NCBI GenBank assembly: GCA_900538765.1
Contig: UQAB01000031.1
Coordinates: 1-15,836, forward strand
Direction of reading: 5' to 3'
DNA from: an uncultured Azospirillum sp.
Lineage (GTDB): Bacteria; Pseudomonadota; Alphaproteobacteria; RF32; CAG-239
Length of the DNA: 15,836 bases
Shown here: positions 5,477 through 14,192 of the stretch, in pieces
Numbering within the stretch: position 1 is the first letter of the stretch
How the letters are laid out: each line of letters opens with the position of its first letter
Position numbers and translations under genes: made by a program
The notes under the pieces: generated by a model
The model's input: only the letters and a program-made list of their open reading frames with translations
Databases searched by the model: none
Told to the model about the DNA's origin: nothing

Positions 5477-8400
5477 TTAGAATTTGTAGCCCAGACCGGC
5501 ATTGATGGCGTAACCGTCGTCTTTTTCAATAAACTTGCTGAACTCACCGTAAAGGTTGAATTGCTGATATCTGTAATCCATTCTCAGTGAGAGGACAGCG
5601 CGGTCACGGTCGGCGTCATAAGCATTGACACGATAACGAATACCGGCATCATTCAGGCGGGCTTTCTGTGCTTTGAACGGATCGCCCAGCTCATGATAAT
5701 AGGTACCGCCGGCACGCAGATTAATCTTGCCTTTTTCACCCAGTTCAATTTCTTTGACAGCATAAAGACCGATACCTGTTTCGATTGAGATGTTGTTGGT
5801 TGCTTCAATCTCAAGCGCGCTTCTCTTTTCCTTAATCTTGTCCTGATACATGCCCAGAACATTAAATTCAAGAGTAGGCTGCAAGCCGAACCATCCCATG
5901 TCAAAGGTATGCTGTGCTTCGTTGGTGATGCCGTAATAATAATTTCTGGTGTCAGCCTCATAAGTACCGCTGTCCGTACGCCGGCTGTAATCGCCGAAGC
6001 CCATACCGATACGAGGAACGGAAATGATTTTTGTCTTGCCGAACTGCATGCTCAACGGCGCCAGCAAGTGAATCATAACCTCGTCGCGGGAAGCCGTGTC
6101 ATCTTTGTAGTCGCTTTCATACTTGGTGACCATGGCGCCGAGACCGTAGCGGAAATTGTTGTTATATTTCTTGTCAATCAAGCCGAAAGCCGAATGAGCC
6201 TGGTCGTCATAATCTGACATATAAGCCGTTGCATCCTGCTTACGGCCAAAGAAATCATAACCGGCCATGATACGCAATTCTTTGTCATCGGTGTTATTTG
6301 CCAGCGTGGCGTTAATCTGACGGTCAGCGCTCTTGATAACGTCAAAGTTCTGCTTGGTAAAGTTGGCAAAGAGATCTAAACCGAGTTCGCCTTTGATTGC
6401 CGCTGCCAGAGCCTCGTCTGTCTGCGCATATTTGAGCGAGTCAAATATCTGGGAATCCCGCCCGGCTTCATAAGCATTGTCAATCTTGTCCAGAACCGAA
6501 CGATCCTGAATGCCGGCATCGGCTGAAAGAATTGACTGCAGGCGTCCTTTGCGGGCAACAACGTCGTAGTTGTTTAAATCATCGGGATTCAGGCCGCCGG
6601 TCGTATTACCCAGACCTTCGCCATTAGAGTTGTCATCACCCTCAGAGGCGGAATCTTCAGCGTCTGAATCAGCGGGAAGCTGTGCGGCGCTGTTGCCGTT
6701 ATTGGCATCGTCACCGTCTTCTTCCAACGGAATATCGGGCAAAACAACGTCATCGTCGCTCTTAACAACGTCAACATCATTAAACCAAGCCGTTCCGTAA
6801 ACTTTGAGGTTGTTGAGATTTCCGGTGGTGAGCGCATTTTTGATAACATATTCGTTCTGATTACTGCCGGTTGTCAGCGCACTGCCGTCAATAGACATCT
6901 CGCCGTCCATTTCTGCCGCAATGAAACGCCCGTTGGCACCAAGGTTGACACCACGTGAAAAAGCCATGGTTGTCGTAGCCGTATCGGACATAACCGTGCC
7001 CTGATTAAGAATGGAACCGCCGTTTGCCAGAGCAAAAATGTTGTCTTGTCCGGTATTACCCGCCGTAGAACCGGAGAAAATAATCGTTCCCTGATTATCG
7101 ATTCTAGAGCCGCTGCCCGTTGCTCTCATGCCGACAATTTCCGAACCTTTAATATAGATTGTGCCGGTGTTGGTCGCCAAACTGCCGCTGCGTGCCTCCA
7201 TACCGGTTGTTTTATTTCCGGTAATTGTCAGGTTGCCGCCGTTAACCGCTGTTGCGCCGTTTTCCGCCAACATACCGACAGCATTGTCGCCTTCAACCGT
7301 CAAAGCGCCATTATTTGAAATTTGTCCGCCTTGTCTGGCATGCATACCGATAGCCCCGGTACCATGAACAGCCAGCGTTGCGCCTGTGGCATTTGTCAAA
7401 GCTCCGCCGCCGGTAGTAACCATGCCGACCGCCGCATTTCCGGTCACTTCAACGGTTCCTTCGTTGGTGGCGCTGCCCGCCGCCGTAGAGATACCGATAC
7501 CGGAAGCGCTGGTAACGCTGATTGAACCTGTGTTGGTAACGTTACCGCTGTCAATGCCGATACCCGTACCGGCCGAACCGCTGGCCGAAACAGTAATTGT
7601 ACCGCTGTTAACAACGTTAACCGTTCCGTTTTCGCCCCTGATGCCGAAAGTATTGCTGTCGCCGTTCATGACAATTGTACCGCCGTCATTTTTCAATGTA
7701 CCGTTATTCGCATACATGGCCGCAGCATCGGAACCGTTCAGCGTAATCGTGCCTGTATTGGTTCCTGAACCCTGAACAACGTGAATAGCTTTAAAACCGT
7801 TATTTTTGTTGGAGATGTCGCCGCGGTTTTCTGCAACGCCGTTTTTAACATACATCGCCGATTCGCCAATGGTGTTGATAACACCGCCGGAAGTATTGAT
7901 GATTGTTCCGCCGCCATCGGCATACATGGCATAAGCTTTGGCATTGTTAATATCCAATGTACCGTTGTTCGTTGCGGTACCTGCACCGTCAGCTTTCATA
8001 CCGATGCCGCCAGTGCCGCTGATGCTGATATTGGCGCCGCTCTCGTTTGTAGCCGTGCCGGTGCCGACCGTAGCCATACCGACAGCGTTGTTTCCGGTCA
8101 GAGTAATTTTTTTGTTATTGGTAATTGTTCCCTGATTAACGCGCATAGCATAAATGCCGTCTTTTGCCAGCTGAATTTCACCATTATTGATACCTGTGCC
8201 TTGGTTAACCTGCATAGCAACTTCGCCGATAGACTGCAAAACCGCGCCGTCTTCGTTAATAATCGTGCCGCCGTCTGCCTGCATAGCCACAGCCGTGGCG
8301 TTGTTGGCGTTAATTGTACCGTAGTTGGTTGCAGTGCCGCTCACAGCCTGCATACCGATTGAGTTAGCGCCGTTAACATTGATAACGCTTGTCTTAAGTG

Positions 8401-11400
8401 AGTTGGAGGCTGTTCCCGAACCTGTAATCTTCATGCCAACGGAATTATCGCCGTCAAGTGTAATACGTCCTTCGTTTTCTATACTGCCCGAGTTTACCTG
8501 CATGGCAATAAAGTTGCCGTTGTCATTTTCGATAATGCCGCTGTTGACACCGCTGCCGCTGTTGACATTCATGCCAATGCTGCCGTTGGTGATAATTTTA
8601 CCGGTAGAAGTATTTTTGATAATACCGCCGTCAGCATACATCGCCCAGGAAGAAGCATCATTGACAATAATCGTTCCGCTGTTGATTGCTGTGCCTTTGG
8701 TCGTTTCTGTTCCGAGAGTAACGCCGAGCGCAACCATACCTTTAGAGTTCGGGCCGTTAACCGTAATCACGCCGTCAATCTCATTTGTTGTGGTCGAATT
8801 GCCGCCGGCTTGCATGCCGACAGACGAGTCGCCACTGATTGTAATGTCTTTGTTGTTTGTCAGCTGAGCATCGCCTTCACCCTGCATGGCAATGGAGTTT
8901 TTGCCGGACAGATTGATAATCTTATTGTTAATAGCAGTTCCCGAACGGGCGTACATAGCAATAATACCTTCTTTGGTAAAGCTGAGTGTACCATTGTTTT
9001 CCGCTTCGCCACTCAAAACATACATTGCGTATTTGCTGTTGTTGTCATCCGTAATGACAATCGTGCCGTTCAGGCCGTTGACGATTTTTCCGCCATCTGC
9101 ATACATACCGATAGAGTCATCGGAATCAATAATAATTTCCTTATTATTGGTCGCTGTTCCCTGCGTTGCTTTCATACCATACGAACCGCTGCCGGTAACG
9201 TCAATCGTGCCGCTGTTGTCGATTGTTCCCGCGCCATCAGCCAGCATACCTGAAGAACCGGAACTCATAACGTTAATCGTTCCTTTGTTGCGAGCTTTTC
9301 CGCTGCCGGTGACCTTCATACCGGTAGAACCGTTGGAGGTCGATTCCAAATTAATCGTTCCCTCGTTCAAAGCGCCGATAAGGCTTGTGTCGCTGGTGCC
9401 GCCGTCTTTGGTCTGCATACCGACGGAGTTTTGGCCTTTGATGTTGATAACTGCCGGATCGCCCAAATCTTTGTTGATGATGTCGGCATTTTCGCTGTGC
9501 ATGCCAACGGAGTTGTCGCCATACATGGTAATACGGCTGTTGTTGGTACCGCTGCCGTCCGTCGTGTAAATGCCGTATGAATCTTCGCCGTCAACTTCGA
9601 TGATGCCGTCATTCCAAGCCGTAGCAGTACCCAGCATTTTCATGCCATAGGAGTTGTCGCCTTTAATGCGGATTTCGCCGTTGCGGTGGTTAATCGTCGC
9701 CGCCGTTTCTTTTTCACTGGCGCCGGTTCCGTTTGCGCCCATACCGATACCGCCGTAGTTCAGCAAAATCTGCCCGTAGTTGTCCAAAGTTCCGCCGGTG
9801 CCGAGATTCATACCGTAGCCAAACATATCTTTAAGCGTGATTGTACCGTAGTTTTTGGCTTCGCCTTCATCCAGATGCATACCATAGGCAATATTTTCCG
9901 TTGTCGGATATTGCCGGCCGGTAATGCTGATATTGCCGTTGTTGGTCATGCGGCTGTAAATGCCGTTTGCGCCGTACATACCATAGTTGAGCTTGCCATT
10001 GTGTTCCGAACTCATAATAATGTCTTTGTTGTTGACAATCTGCGCATTTTCCTTAACCACGCTCATACCGATTGAATTATAGCCGGTAATGTTGATGGTA
10101 CCGTTGTTCTCAGCATAATTTTCCGATTCCATACCGGTAGACATAGAGCCGGTAATATTAATCTGCCCTTCGTTGGTCGCCTTGCCCAGACCTGATTTCA
10201 TACCAATGCCGGTATCGTCAATCGTGATAATGCCCGTATCGCGGTTAATGGCGTTGCCGCTGGCCGTAGACATACCGACGCCGCCTTTCTGCATATGAAT
10301 GAAACCGTAGTTCTGGTTCAGCCCGGAAGCGGAGTGCATACCGTTACCGCGTTTTGTAAAGATAATTTTCGCATTTTTTGAGTTGAGGACATTGGCTTCG
10401 TTTCCCCAAATACCGAAAGAACCGGTATCCTGGTCAATTCCCTGAGAAACGTCACCCGTCGTATTGACATAAATATTGCCGTTGTTGACGACGCTTCCTT
10501 TTTCGGCTTTGATGCCATACGAAGTCTTTGTCTGCGTCTGCTGGTCATTGTTCAGCGTAATGTCGGCATTGTTGGTAACCACCCCGTTTTCGGTCGAAAT
10601 ACCGTATTCTTCGTTGGCATTGTTTATCGTAATGTTTTTATTGTTGGTGATTGAGCCGATGCCGCCCTTGATACCGTAAGCGATATTCGATACCGCGCCG
10701 GTATTGCCGTTGACGGTCAGAATGCCGTTGTTGACAATGTTTCCGGCCAGCGCTTCGATAGCGTAAGCTTCGTTTTTGTTGGAAACGTTAATGGCGGCGT
10801 TGTTGGTAACATTGCCCTTAGTCGATTTAATGCCATAACCTTTGGCATCCAGCGCGCCGGTATCATTACCGAGCGTCAGAACCGCATTGTTGGTAATGTC
10901 GCCGTTTTCAGTGGAAATGGCATAACTTTCATCGGCATTGTTGATTGTAATTGTATTGTCGTTGGTAATATAGGTGTTTCCGCCCTTGATACCATAAGCC
11001 AGCTTGGTCGTCAGGCTGTTTTGGGAGTTGATTGTAATAATTCCCGTGTTTGTGACTGTACCCGCCAGCGCTTCAATGGCATAAGCGCTGTCTTTGTTGG
11101 TAATGGTAATGTTTCCGCTGTTGGTCACATTTCCCTGCGTTGACTTAATGCCGTAGCCGAGCGTATCCAGCGCTCCTTTGTTGTTAACCAGGGAGATATT
11201 GCCATTGTTGGCGACATTACCCTGGCTGATGCTGATACCATAGCTGGAATCATTGTTGGAAATCTGAATGGAACTGTTGTTGTTAACCGTTCCTTTGTTG
11301 GCTTTGATGCCGTAAGCAACCGTTCCGGCGGCATTCTTTGTGTTTTCTATCGTAATCAGGCCGTTATTGTTAACCGTGCCGTTTTCCTGATAAATACCGA

Positions 11401-13489
11401 TGCTTTCTTTCAGGTCGCTGCCGTCAGTCGTTGTTCCCGTATCCGAGCCCGTTCCGCCGTCACTGCCGTCTCCGGTTGTCCCACTGCCGGACGAAGTCGT
11501 GCTGTTGGCAAAAGTGTTGTCAATGTAAATGCTGCTCTTGTCGCCGGTATTAATCGTTCCTTCCTGTGTCATTTTCAGGCCCGTTCCGCCGTCACGCAAG
11601 TTAACGGAACCGTTGTTTTCAATCAACCCGGTATCATGCTGAATACCGATGCCTTGCTTTTTCAGCTCAATAGAACCGTTGTTGGTTGTAACGCCGCCGT
11701 TGAAAGAAGCGATACCGAAGCCGTCTTTGCTGTTGATTTCAATAACGCCGTTGTTGGTCATCGTCGGATCCTTGAGGTCAAGCTCAGGATTCTTTCCGTC
11801 GCCGCGAACCGCAATCATGCCGTATCCGCCAATACCGCCGTCAATAACAATAGATTTGTTGTTGACCAGAATGCCGTTGCGAATGGAGAACATGCCGGCG
11901 TGGCTGCCGTTGACGGTTTTGCTCTCGTCGCCCGTGTCCGTAATGCTGATTTCGATATATCCGTCGTTTGTCGCGGTGGTGTTGGCGTCCGCACGCATTC
12001 CGATAATGCCGCCCAGCCCCTTCAAAAACAGGTTGTTGCCGTCGCTGTCCGTTGCTGCATAATTGCCGTTGTCTCCGGTAAGTGAAACGCCGAGCATGAT
12101 TTTGCCCGTATTATTCAGAGTAACACTTCCGGCGCGGGACAGCAGAGTTGTCCCGTCCAGAAAAGACTGTTCCAGATAACTGCCCATACCGACAAGTCCG
12201 GTTCTGATTTCTCGGTTGTCTGCGCTGGCGTTCAAATTGATGCTTCCGGCATTGGAAACGGAAGTGGTAGAAAAGGGCGGATTTTCCTGATTGATAATCT
12301 GTCCGCGCATACCGACCATAAACCCGGCTGTGCTGTCGGCAGATTTTGCCGTACCGGAAATCGTGCCGTTGTTAATTATTGCCGATCCGGTGTCCGCATA
12401 CATGCCCGTAACTGAATGATTGTCCTTATCGCCTTTGAACGACATATTGATAAGGCCGTTGGTGTGGTTGATGGCTGTCGAACTCTGGCTGGCAATCATG
12501 CCGAGCGTGCCATTTTTTGCATCAATTTTGATTGTGTCGTAGTTGTTGGCTGTACTGTTACGCAAGGCAACCAGCGCGGCTGTGTTGTCTTTCAGGGTAA
12601 TGACATAATTTTTGTTCGGATCATAGCGGGAGCTGTCCGGGCTGTAACCGTTGTTGACAGTCGATTTGTTAACGCCTTTCATCGCAACCTGAATGTAATT
12701 GCTGTAATTCAGGGCGCTGTACCTGAAGTCAATCAGGTCGGTCAACGGCGTGCTGGTACCGTCAACATTAATGCTGGAGTTGTTGGAAATAACCCAGCCG
12801 TCAGGATTGCCGTCACCGAAATTATAATCGGGGAACGCGCCGTTTGTCAGCGTTCCGCCAAACTGCTCAAGCAGAATAACCGGATTATAAACCGAAGATT
12901 CGGGATTGCTCGGCCGGGATGTTCCGGCAATGCCGCCCAGACTGTAATCTGTCGTCGGATAAGACGGGAAGGGGAAAAATCCGCTACTTCCGCCGCCACC
13001 GCCGCCACCACCGAGAATGAGCACCAGAGCACCGCCGAGCAGAATTGCGCCGCCGATGAGCCATGCCCGAGGAGAAAGGAAATAATCCTCTTCGCCGAGA
13101 TAAGCATAAGCCTCGCGGGAATTTGCCGTAGTAGGAACGACACGCCGGGATTGCATAAACGAACTGTAATTGCGCTGGATAACGTTTTGAATACACGGAT
13201 GATTCGGATTGGCGCCGGCCGCCCGCAAAGTATTATAAGCAGTGTAGTTGCGCTGTTTAATGGCATGGCACAGGGCCGTATTGCCGTTGCGGTCAAGAGT
13301 GTCAATGTTCAGCCCCCGCTGAACTGCCGCCCGCAGTGCCCGTACATTTCCCATGGATGCCAGTGTGTACATTTGCGCATTGCTTATCGGCGGCAGAAAA
13401 GCCTGTGCGGGAGAACTTAAGGATAGAACGGTACACGCAGCCCAAACGGCAGCGGTCCTTCTAATCTTTATAAAGTTCAAAATTTGCAT
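5477..13489 (-). CDS. Giant autotransporter adhesin: signal peptide, ankyrin-like segment, hydrophobic/Gly8 segment, repeat passenger, barrel
   Basis: A 2,670-residue type V (autotransporter) surface protein. I use the ATG at 13489; the frame extends five codons further to a TTG at 13504, and neither start has a strong ribosome binding site. Order: signal peptide 1-30 (cleavage after SPAQA); ankyrin-like repeats about 37-100 (TLASMGNVRALRAAVQRGL, then NGNTALCHAIKQRNYTAYN and LRAAGANPN); a hydrophobic segment about 142-159 (AWLIGGAILLGGALVLIL) running into eight glycines; then a passenger of roughly 2,000 residues made of short beta-helix-type rungs rich in Asn, Gly, Thr and Ile. A Ser/Thr/Gly/Asp linker (DNA about 11405-11510) interrupts the passenger and an acidic linker (DNA about 6570-6780) precedes the barrel. 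The C-terminal autotransporter barrel covers about residues 2400-2670, from LRIMAGYDFFG to NAGLGYKF, with a terminal Phe typical of Bam recognition. I see no cysteine after residue 99. Adhesion or aggregation is the likely role, by inference from family. Confidence 0.9.
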   Translation of the reverse strand: MQILNFIKIRRTAAVWAACTVLSLSSPAQAFLPPISNAQMYTLASMGNVRALRAAVQRGLNIDTLDRNGNTALCHAIKQRNYTAYNTLRAAGANPNHPCIQNVIQRNYSSFMQSRRVVPTTANSREAYAYLGEEDYFLSPRAWLIGGAILLGGALVLILGGGGGGGGSSGFFPFPSYPTTDYSLGGIAGTSRPSNPESSVYNPVILLEQFGGTLTNGAFPDYNFGDGNPDGWVISNNSSINVDGTSTPLTDLIDFRYSALNYSNYIQVAMKGVNKSTVNNGYSPDSSRYDPNKNYVITLKDNTAALVALRNSTANNYDTIKIDAKNGTLGMIASQSSTAINHTNGLINMSFKGDKDNHSVTGMYADTGSAIINNGTISGTAKSADSTAGFMVGMRGQIINQENPPFSTTSVSNAGSINLNASADNREIRTGLVGMGSYLEQSFLDGTTLLSRAGSVTLNNTGKIMLGVSLTGDNGNYAATDSDGNNLFLKGLGGIIGMRADANTTATNDGYIEISITDTGDESKTVNGSHAGMFSIRNGILVNNKSIVIDGGIGGYGMIAVRGDGKNPELDLKDPTMTNNGVIEINSKDGFGIASFNGGVTTNNGSIELKKQGIGIQHDTGLIENNGSVNLRDGGTGLKMTQEGTINTGDKSSIYIDNTFANSTTSSGSGTTGDGSDGGTGSDTGTTTDGSDLKESIGIYQENGTVNNNGLITIENTKNAAGTVAYGIKANKGTVNNNSSIQISNNDSSYGISISQGNVANNGNISLVNNKGALDTLGYGIKSTQGNVTNSGNITITNKDSAYAIEALAGTVTNTGIITINSQNSLTTKLAYGIKGGNTYITNDNTITINNADESYAISTENGDITNNAVLTLGNDTGALDAKGYGIKSTKGNVTNNAAINVSNKNEAYAIEALAGNIVNNGILTVNGNTGAVSNIAYGIKGGIGSITNNKNITINNANEEYGISTENGVVTNNADITLNNDQQTQTKTSYGIKAEKGSVVNNGNIYVNTTGDVSQGIDQDTGSFGIWGNEANVLNSKNAKIIFTKRGNGMHSASGLNQNYGFIHMQKGGVGMSTASGNAINRDTGIITIDDTGIGMKSGLGKATNEGQINITGSMSTGMESENYAENNGTINITGYNSIGMSVVKENAQIVNNKDIIMSSEHNGKLNYGMYGANGIYSRMTNNGNISITGRQYPTTENIAYGMHLDEGEAKNYGTITLKDMFGYGMNLGTGGTLDNYGQILLNYGGIGMGANGTGASEKETAATINHRNGEIRIKGDNSYGMKMLGTATAWNDGIIEVDGEDSYGIYTTDGSGTNNSRITMYGDNSVGMHSENADIINKDLGDPAVINIKGQNSVGMQTKDGGTSDTSLIGALNEGTINLESTSNGSTGMKVTGSGKARNKGTINVMSSGSSGMLADGAGTIDNSGTIDVTGSGSYGMKATQGTATNNKEIIIDSDDSIGMYADGGKIVNGLNGTIVITDDNNSKYAMYVLSGEAENNGTLSFTKEGIIAMYARSGTAINNKIINLSGKNSIAMQGEGDAQLTNNKDITISGDSSVGMQAGGNSTTTNEIDGVITVNGPNSKGMVALGVTLGTETTKGTAINSGTIIVNDASSWAMYADGGIIKNTSTGKIITNGSIGMNVNSGSGVNSGIIENDNGNFIAMQVNSGSIENEGRITLDGDNSVGMKITGSGTASNSLKTSVINVNGANSIGMQAVSGTATNYGTINANNATAVAMQADGGTIINEDGAVLQSIGEVAMQVNQGTGINNGEIQLAKDGIYAMRVNQGTITNNKKITLTGNNAVGMATVGTGTATNESGANISISGTGGIGMKADGAGTATNNGTLDINNAKAYAMYADGGGTIINTSGGVINTIGESAMYVKNGVAENRGDISNKNNGFKAIHVVQGSGTNTGTITLNGSDAAAMYANNGTLKNDGGTIVMNGDSNTFGIRGENGTVNVVNSGTITVSASGSAGTGIGIDSGNVTNTGSISVTSASGIGISTAAGSATNEGTVEVTGNAAVGMVTTGGGALTNATGATLAVHGTGAIGMHARQGGQISNNGALTVEGDNAVGMLAENGATAVNGGNLTITGNKTTGMEARSGSLATNTGTIYIKGSEIVGMRATGSGSRIDNQGTIIFSGSTAGNTGQDNIFALANGGSILNQGTVMSDTATTTMAFSRGVNLGANGRFIAAEMDGEMSIDGSALTTGSNQNEYVIKNALTTGNLNNLKVYGTAWFNDVDVVKSDDDVVLPDIPLEEDGDDANNGNSAAQLPADSDAEDSASEGDDNSNGEGLGNTTGGLNPDDLNNYDVVARKGRLQSILSADAGIQDRSVLDKIDNAYEAGRDSQIFDSLKYAQTDEALAAAIKGELGLDLFANFTKQNFDVIKSADRQINATLANNTDDKELRIMAGYDFFGRKQDATAYMSDYDDQAHSAFGLIDKKYNNNFRYGLGAMVTKYESDYKDDTASRDEVMIHLLAPLSMQFGKTKIISVPRIGMGFGDYSRRTDSGTYEADTRNYYYGITNEAQHTFDMGWFGLQPTLEFNVLGMYQDKIKEKRSALEIEATNNISIETGIGLYAVKEIELGEKGKINLRAGGTYYHELGDPFKAQKARLNDAGIRYRVNAYDADRDRAVLSLRMDYRYQQFNLYGEFSKFIEKDDGYAINAGLGYKF
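7030..10360 (-). repeat. Coding tandem array of short G/A-M-centred rungs in the passenger
   Basis: The C-terminal half of the passenger is a tandem array of roughly 22-26-residue units with the pattern N-G-x-I-x-(I/V)-x-G-x-x-S-(I/V/Y)-(G/A)-M-x-x-x-x-G-x-(A/G)-x-N, for example GSYGMKATQGTATNN and NSVGMKITGSGTASN. I count about 28 GM-centred and about a dozen AM-centred units, with a few GI variants. Such periodicity fits one coil of a parallel beta-helix per unit. DNA-level divergence between units is considerable, so the array looks old rather than newly expanded. Confidence 0.8.
10520..11317 (-). repeat. Five tandem 53-residue repeats with a two-unit superperiod
   Basis: Five units of 53 residues (the last 54) start at minus-strand positions 11317, 11158, 10999, 10840 and 10681, each beginning (A/G)YGIK. 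Units 2 and 4 resemble each other (GYGIKST.GNVTN, AYAIEALAG), as do 3 and 5 (AYGIKGG, ITINNA, ISTENG), so the 106-residue pair has been duplicated as a block at 11158-10841 and 10840-10520. Each unit contains two shorter rungs, in contrast to the single-rung units downstream. Confidence 0.85.
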
Positions 13490-13517
13490 ACTTAATTCAG
13501 CCAATCCAACAAGTTAA

Positions 13518-13596
13518 AGGGTCAATCGACACACCAGCCCCAGTTTAAGTTAATACATTTTTAACAAATGAATGTATCAGGGTCAACCGGAGCACC
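13518..13596. promoter_or_regulatory. Direct repeat plus palindrome in the divergent promoter region
   Basis: The 252-bp gap between the autotransporter start and the nucleotidyltransferase has an imperfect 18-bp direct repeat at 13518-13535 and 13579-13596 (AGGGTCAAYCG....CACC, 14 of 18 identical). Between the copies is a perfect inverted repeat ATACATT (13553-13559)/AATGTAT (13571-13577). The paired sites 61 bp apart, about six helical turns, suggest a regulator-binding region for the autotransporter gene. No binding protein is identified. Confidence 0.35.
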
Positions 13597-13655
13597 CTAG
13601 TTATACAACGCTTTTTTAATGCAAATTGCGTGCCAAAAATATGAGGGAAAAACTT

Positions 13656-13745
13656 ATGAGCAGGCAAAAGATAATTGTGTTGACTACCGCGGACGATACT
13701 TTAATATATGAGGCATTATCAATAACATTAATGAGGTCGGTATGA
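13656..13745 (+). CDS. Possible 29-aa small ORF overlapping the next start codon
   Basis: ATG at 13656 opens a 29-codon frame starting MSRQKIIVLTTADDTL and ending at TGA 13743-13745, which overlaps the ATG of the nucleotidyltransferase gene as ATGA. GAGGG sits about 8 nt upstream of the start. The overlap and ribosome binding site suggest a translationally coupled small peptide. Against it, a good promoter (13680-13707) lies inside the frame, and the downstream gene has its own GAGG. I do not recognise the peptide; this may be chance. Confidence 0.25.
   Translation: MSRQKIIVLTTADDTLIYEALSITLMRSV
13680..13707 (+). promoter_or_regulatory. Promoter for the nucleotidyltransferase-acyltransferase operon
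   Basis: TTGACT (13680-13685), 16-bp spacer, TAATAT (13702-13707). Both boxes are close to consensus. Transcription would start near 13714, leaving a leader of about 28 nt containing GAGG 5 nt before the ATG at 13742. Confidence 0.5.
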
Positions 13746-14185
13746 GTACATACTATATTGTAAGCGGCGGTTTTGACCCTATTCACGAAGGGCATATTGC
13801 CATGATTAAGGCCAGTGCGGAAGCCAGCGACGGCGTTATCTTGCTGTTAAACTCGGACGAATGGTTGGTTCGTAAAAAAGGCACAAATTTTATGAATTTC
13901 AAAACCCGTCGTATCATTTGCGAAAATCTCAAGGGCGTTATTGACGTTATAGCCTTTGACGATACGGATAATTCGGCCAGCGACGGCATCCGCAAAGTCC
14001 GCGAAAAATACAAAGACGCCAATCTGGTGTTTGCCAACGGTGGTGACCGGACAAAGTATAACATTCCCGAAACGGCGGCCTGCATTGAGTGTAATGTCGA
14101 GTTAAAGTTCGGGGTCGGCGGCGACAACAAAGCCAATGCCTCATCCAAAATCTTGAAAGAATATGTTGAAAAAGTAGGAGCATAA
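13742..14185 (+). CDS. Adenylyl/cytidylyltransferase-like nucleotidyltransferase
   Basis: A 147-residue enzyme of the HIGH-motif nucleotidyltransferase superfamily. The nucleotide-binding signature GGFDPIHEGH is at residues 9-18, with NSDEWLVRKKG at 37-47, GGDR at 100-103 and a C-terminal ASSKIL (133-138) in the position of the (I/S)S(T/S)xI motif that contacts phosphates. The family includes glycerol-3-phosphate cytidylyltransferase and the HldE adenylyltransferase domain; the enzyme should activate a phosphorylated alcohol or sugar as its CDP or ADP derivative. Which substrate cannot be told. GAGG precedes the ATG by 5 nt. It ends 7 bp before the acyltransferase gene, so the two form an operon, which favours a role in building a surface glycan or lipid headgroup. 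Confidence 0.8.
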   Translation: MSTYYIVSGGFDPIHEGHIAMIKASAEASDGVILLLNSDEWLVRKKGTNFMNFKTRRIICENLKGVIDVIAFDDTDNSASDGIRKVREKYKDANLVFANGGDRTKYNIPETAACIECNVELKFGVGGDNKANASSKILKEYVEKVGA

Positions 14186-14192
14186 ATTATCA

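Noticed and set aside
5344..5547. Minus-strand 67-codon frame between the autotransporter and the acetyltransferase
   Set aside because: It overlaps the conserved barrel end in another frame and has no ribosome binding site or recognisable motif.
8325..9569. Plus-strand open frames of 180 and 227 codons that look hydrophobic and membrane-like
   Set aside because: They are the antisense of the Asn/Gly/Thr-rich repeats, which reads as Pro/Val/Ile/Leu-rich sequence. The apparent membrane character is an artefact of codon complement and repeats.
12416..13420. Long plus-strand open frame (334 codons) opposite the autotransporter N-terminus
   Set aside because: It is the complement of the autotransporter; the minus frame has a signal peptide, domains and a barrel, while the plus translation has no recognisable domain and odd composition.
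5477..13489. Repetitive 8-kb region considered as a CRISPR array or satellite DNA
   Set aside because: The repeats are protein-coding in one continuous frame, of varying sequence and length, without constant direct repeats and unique spacers.
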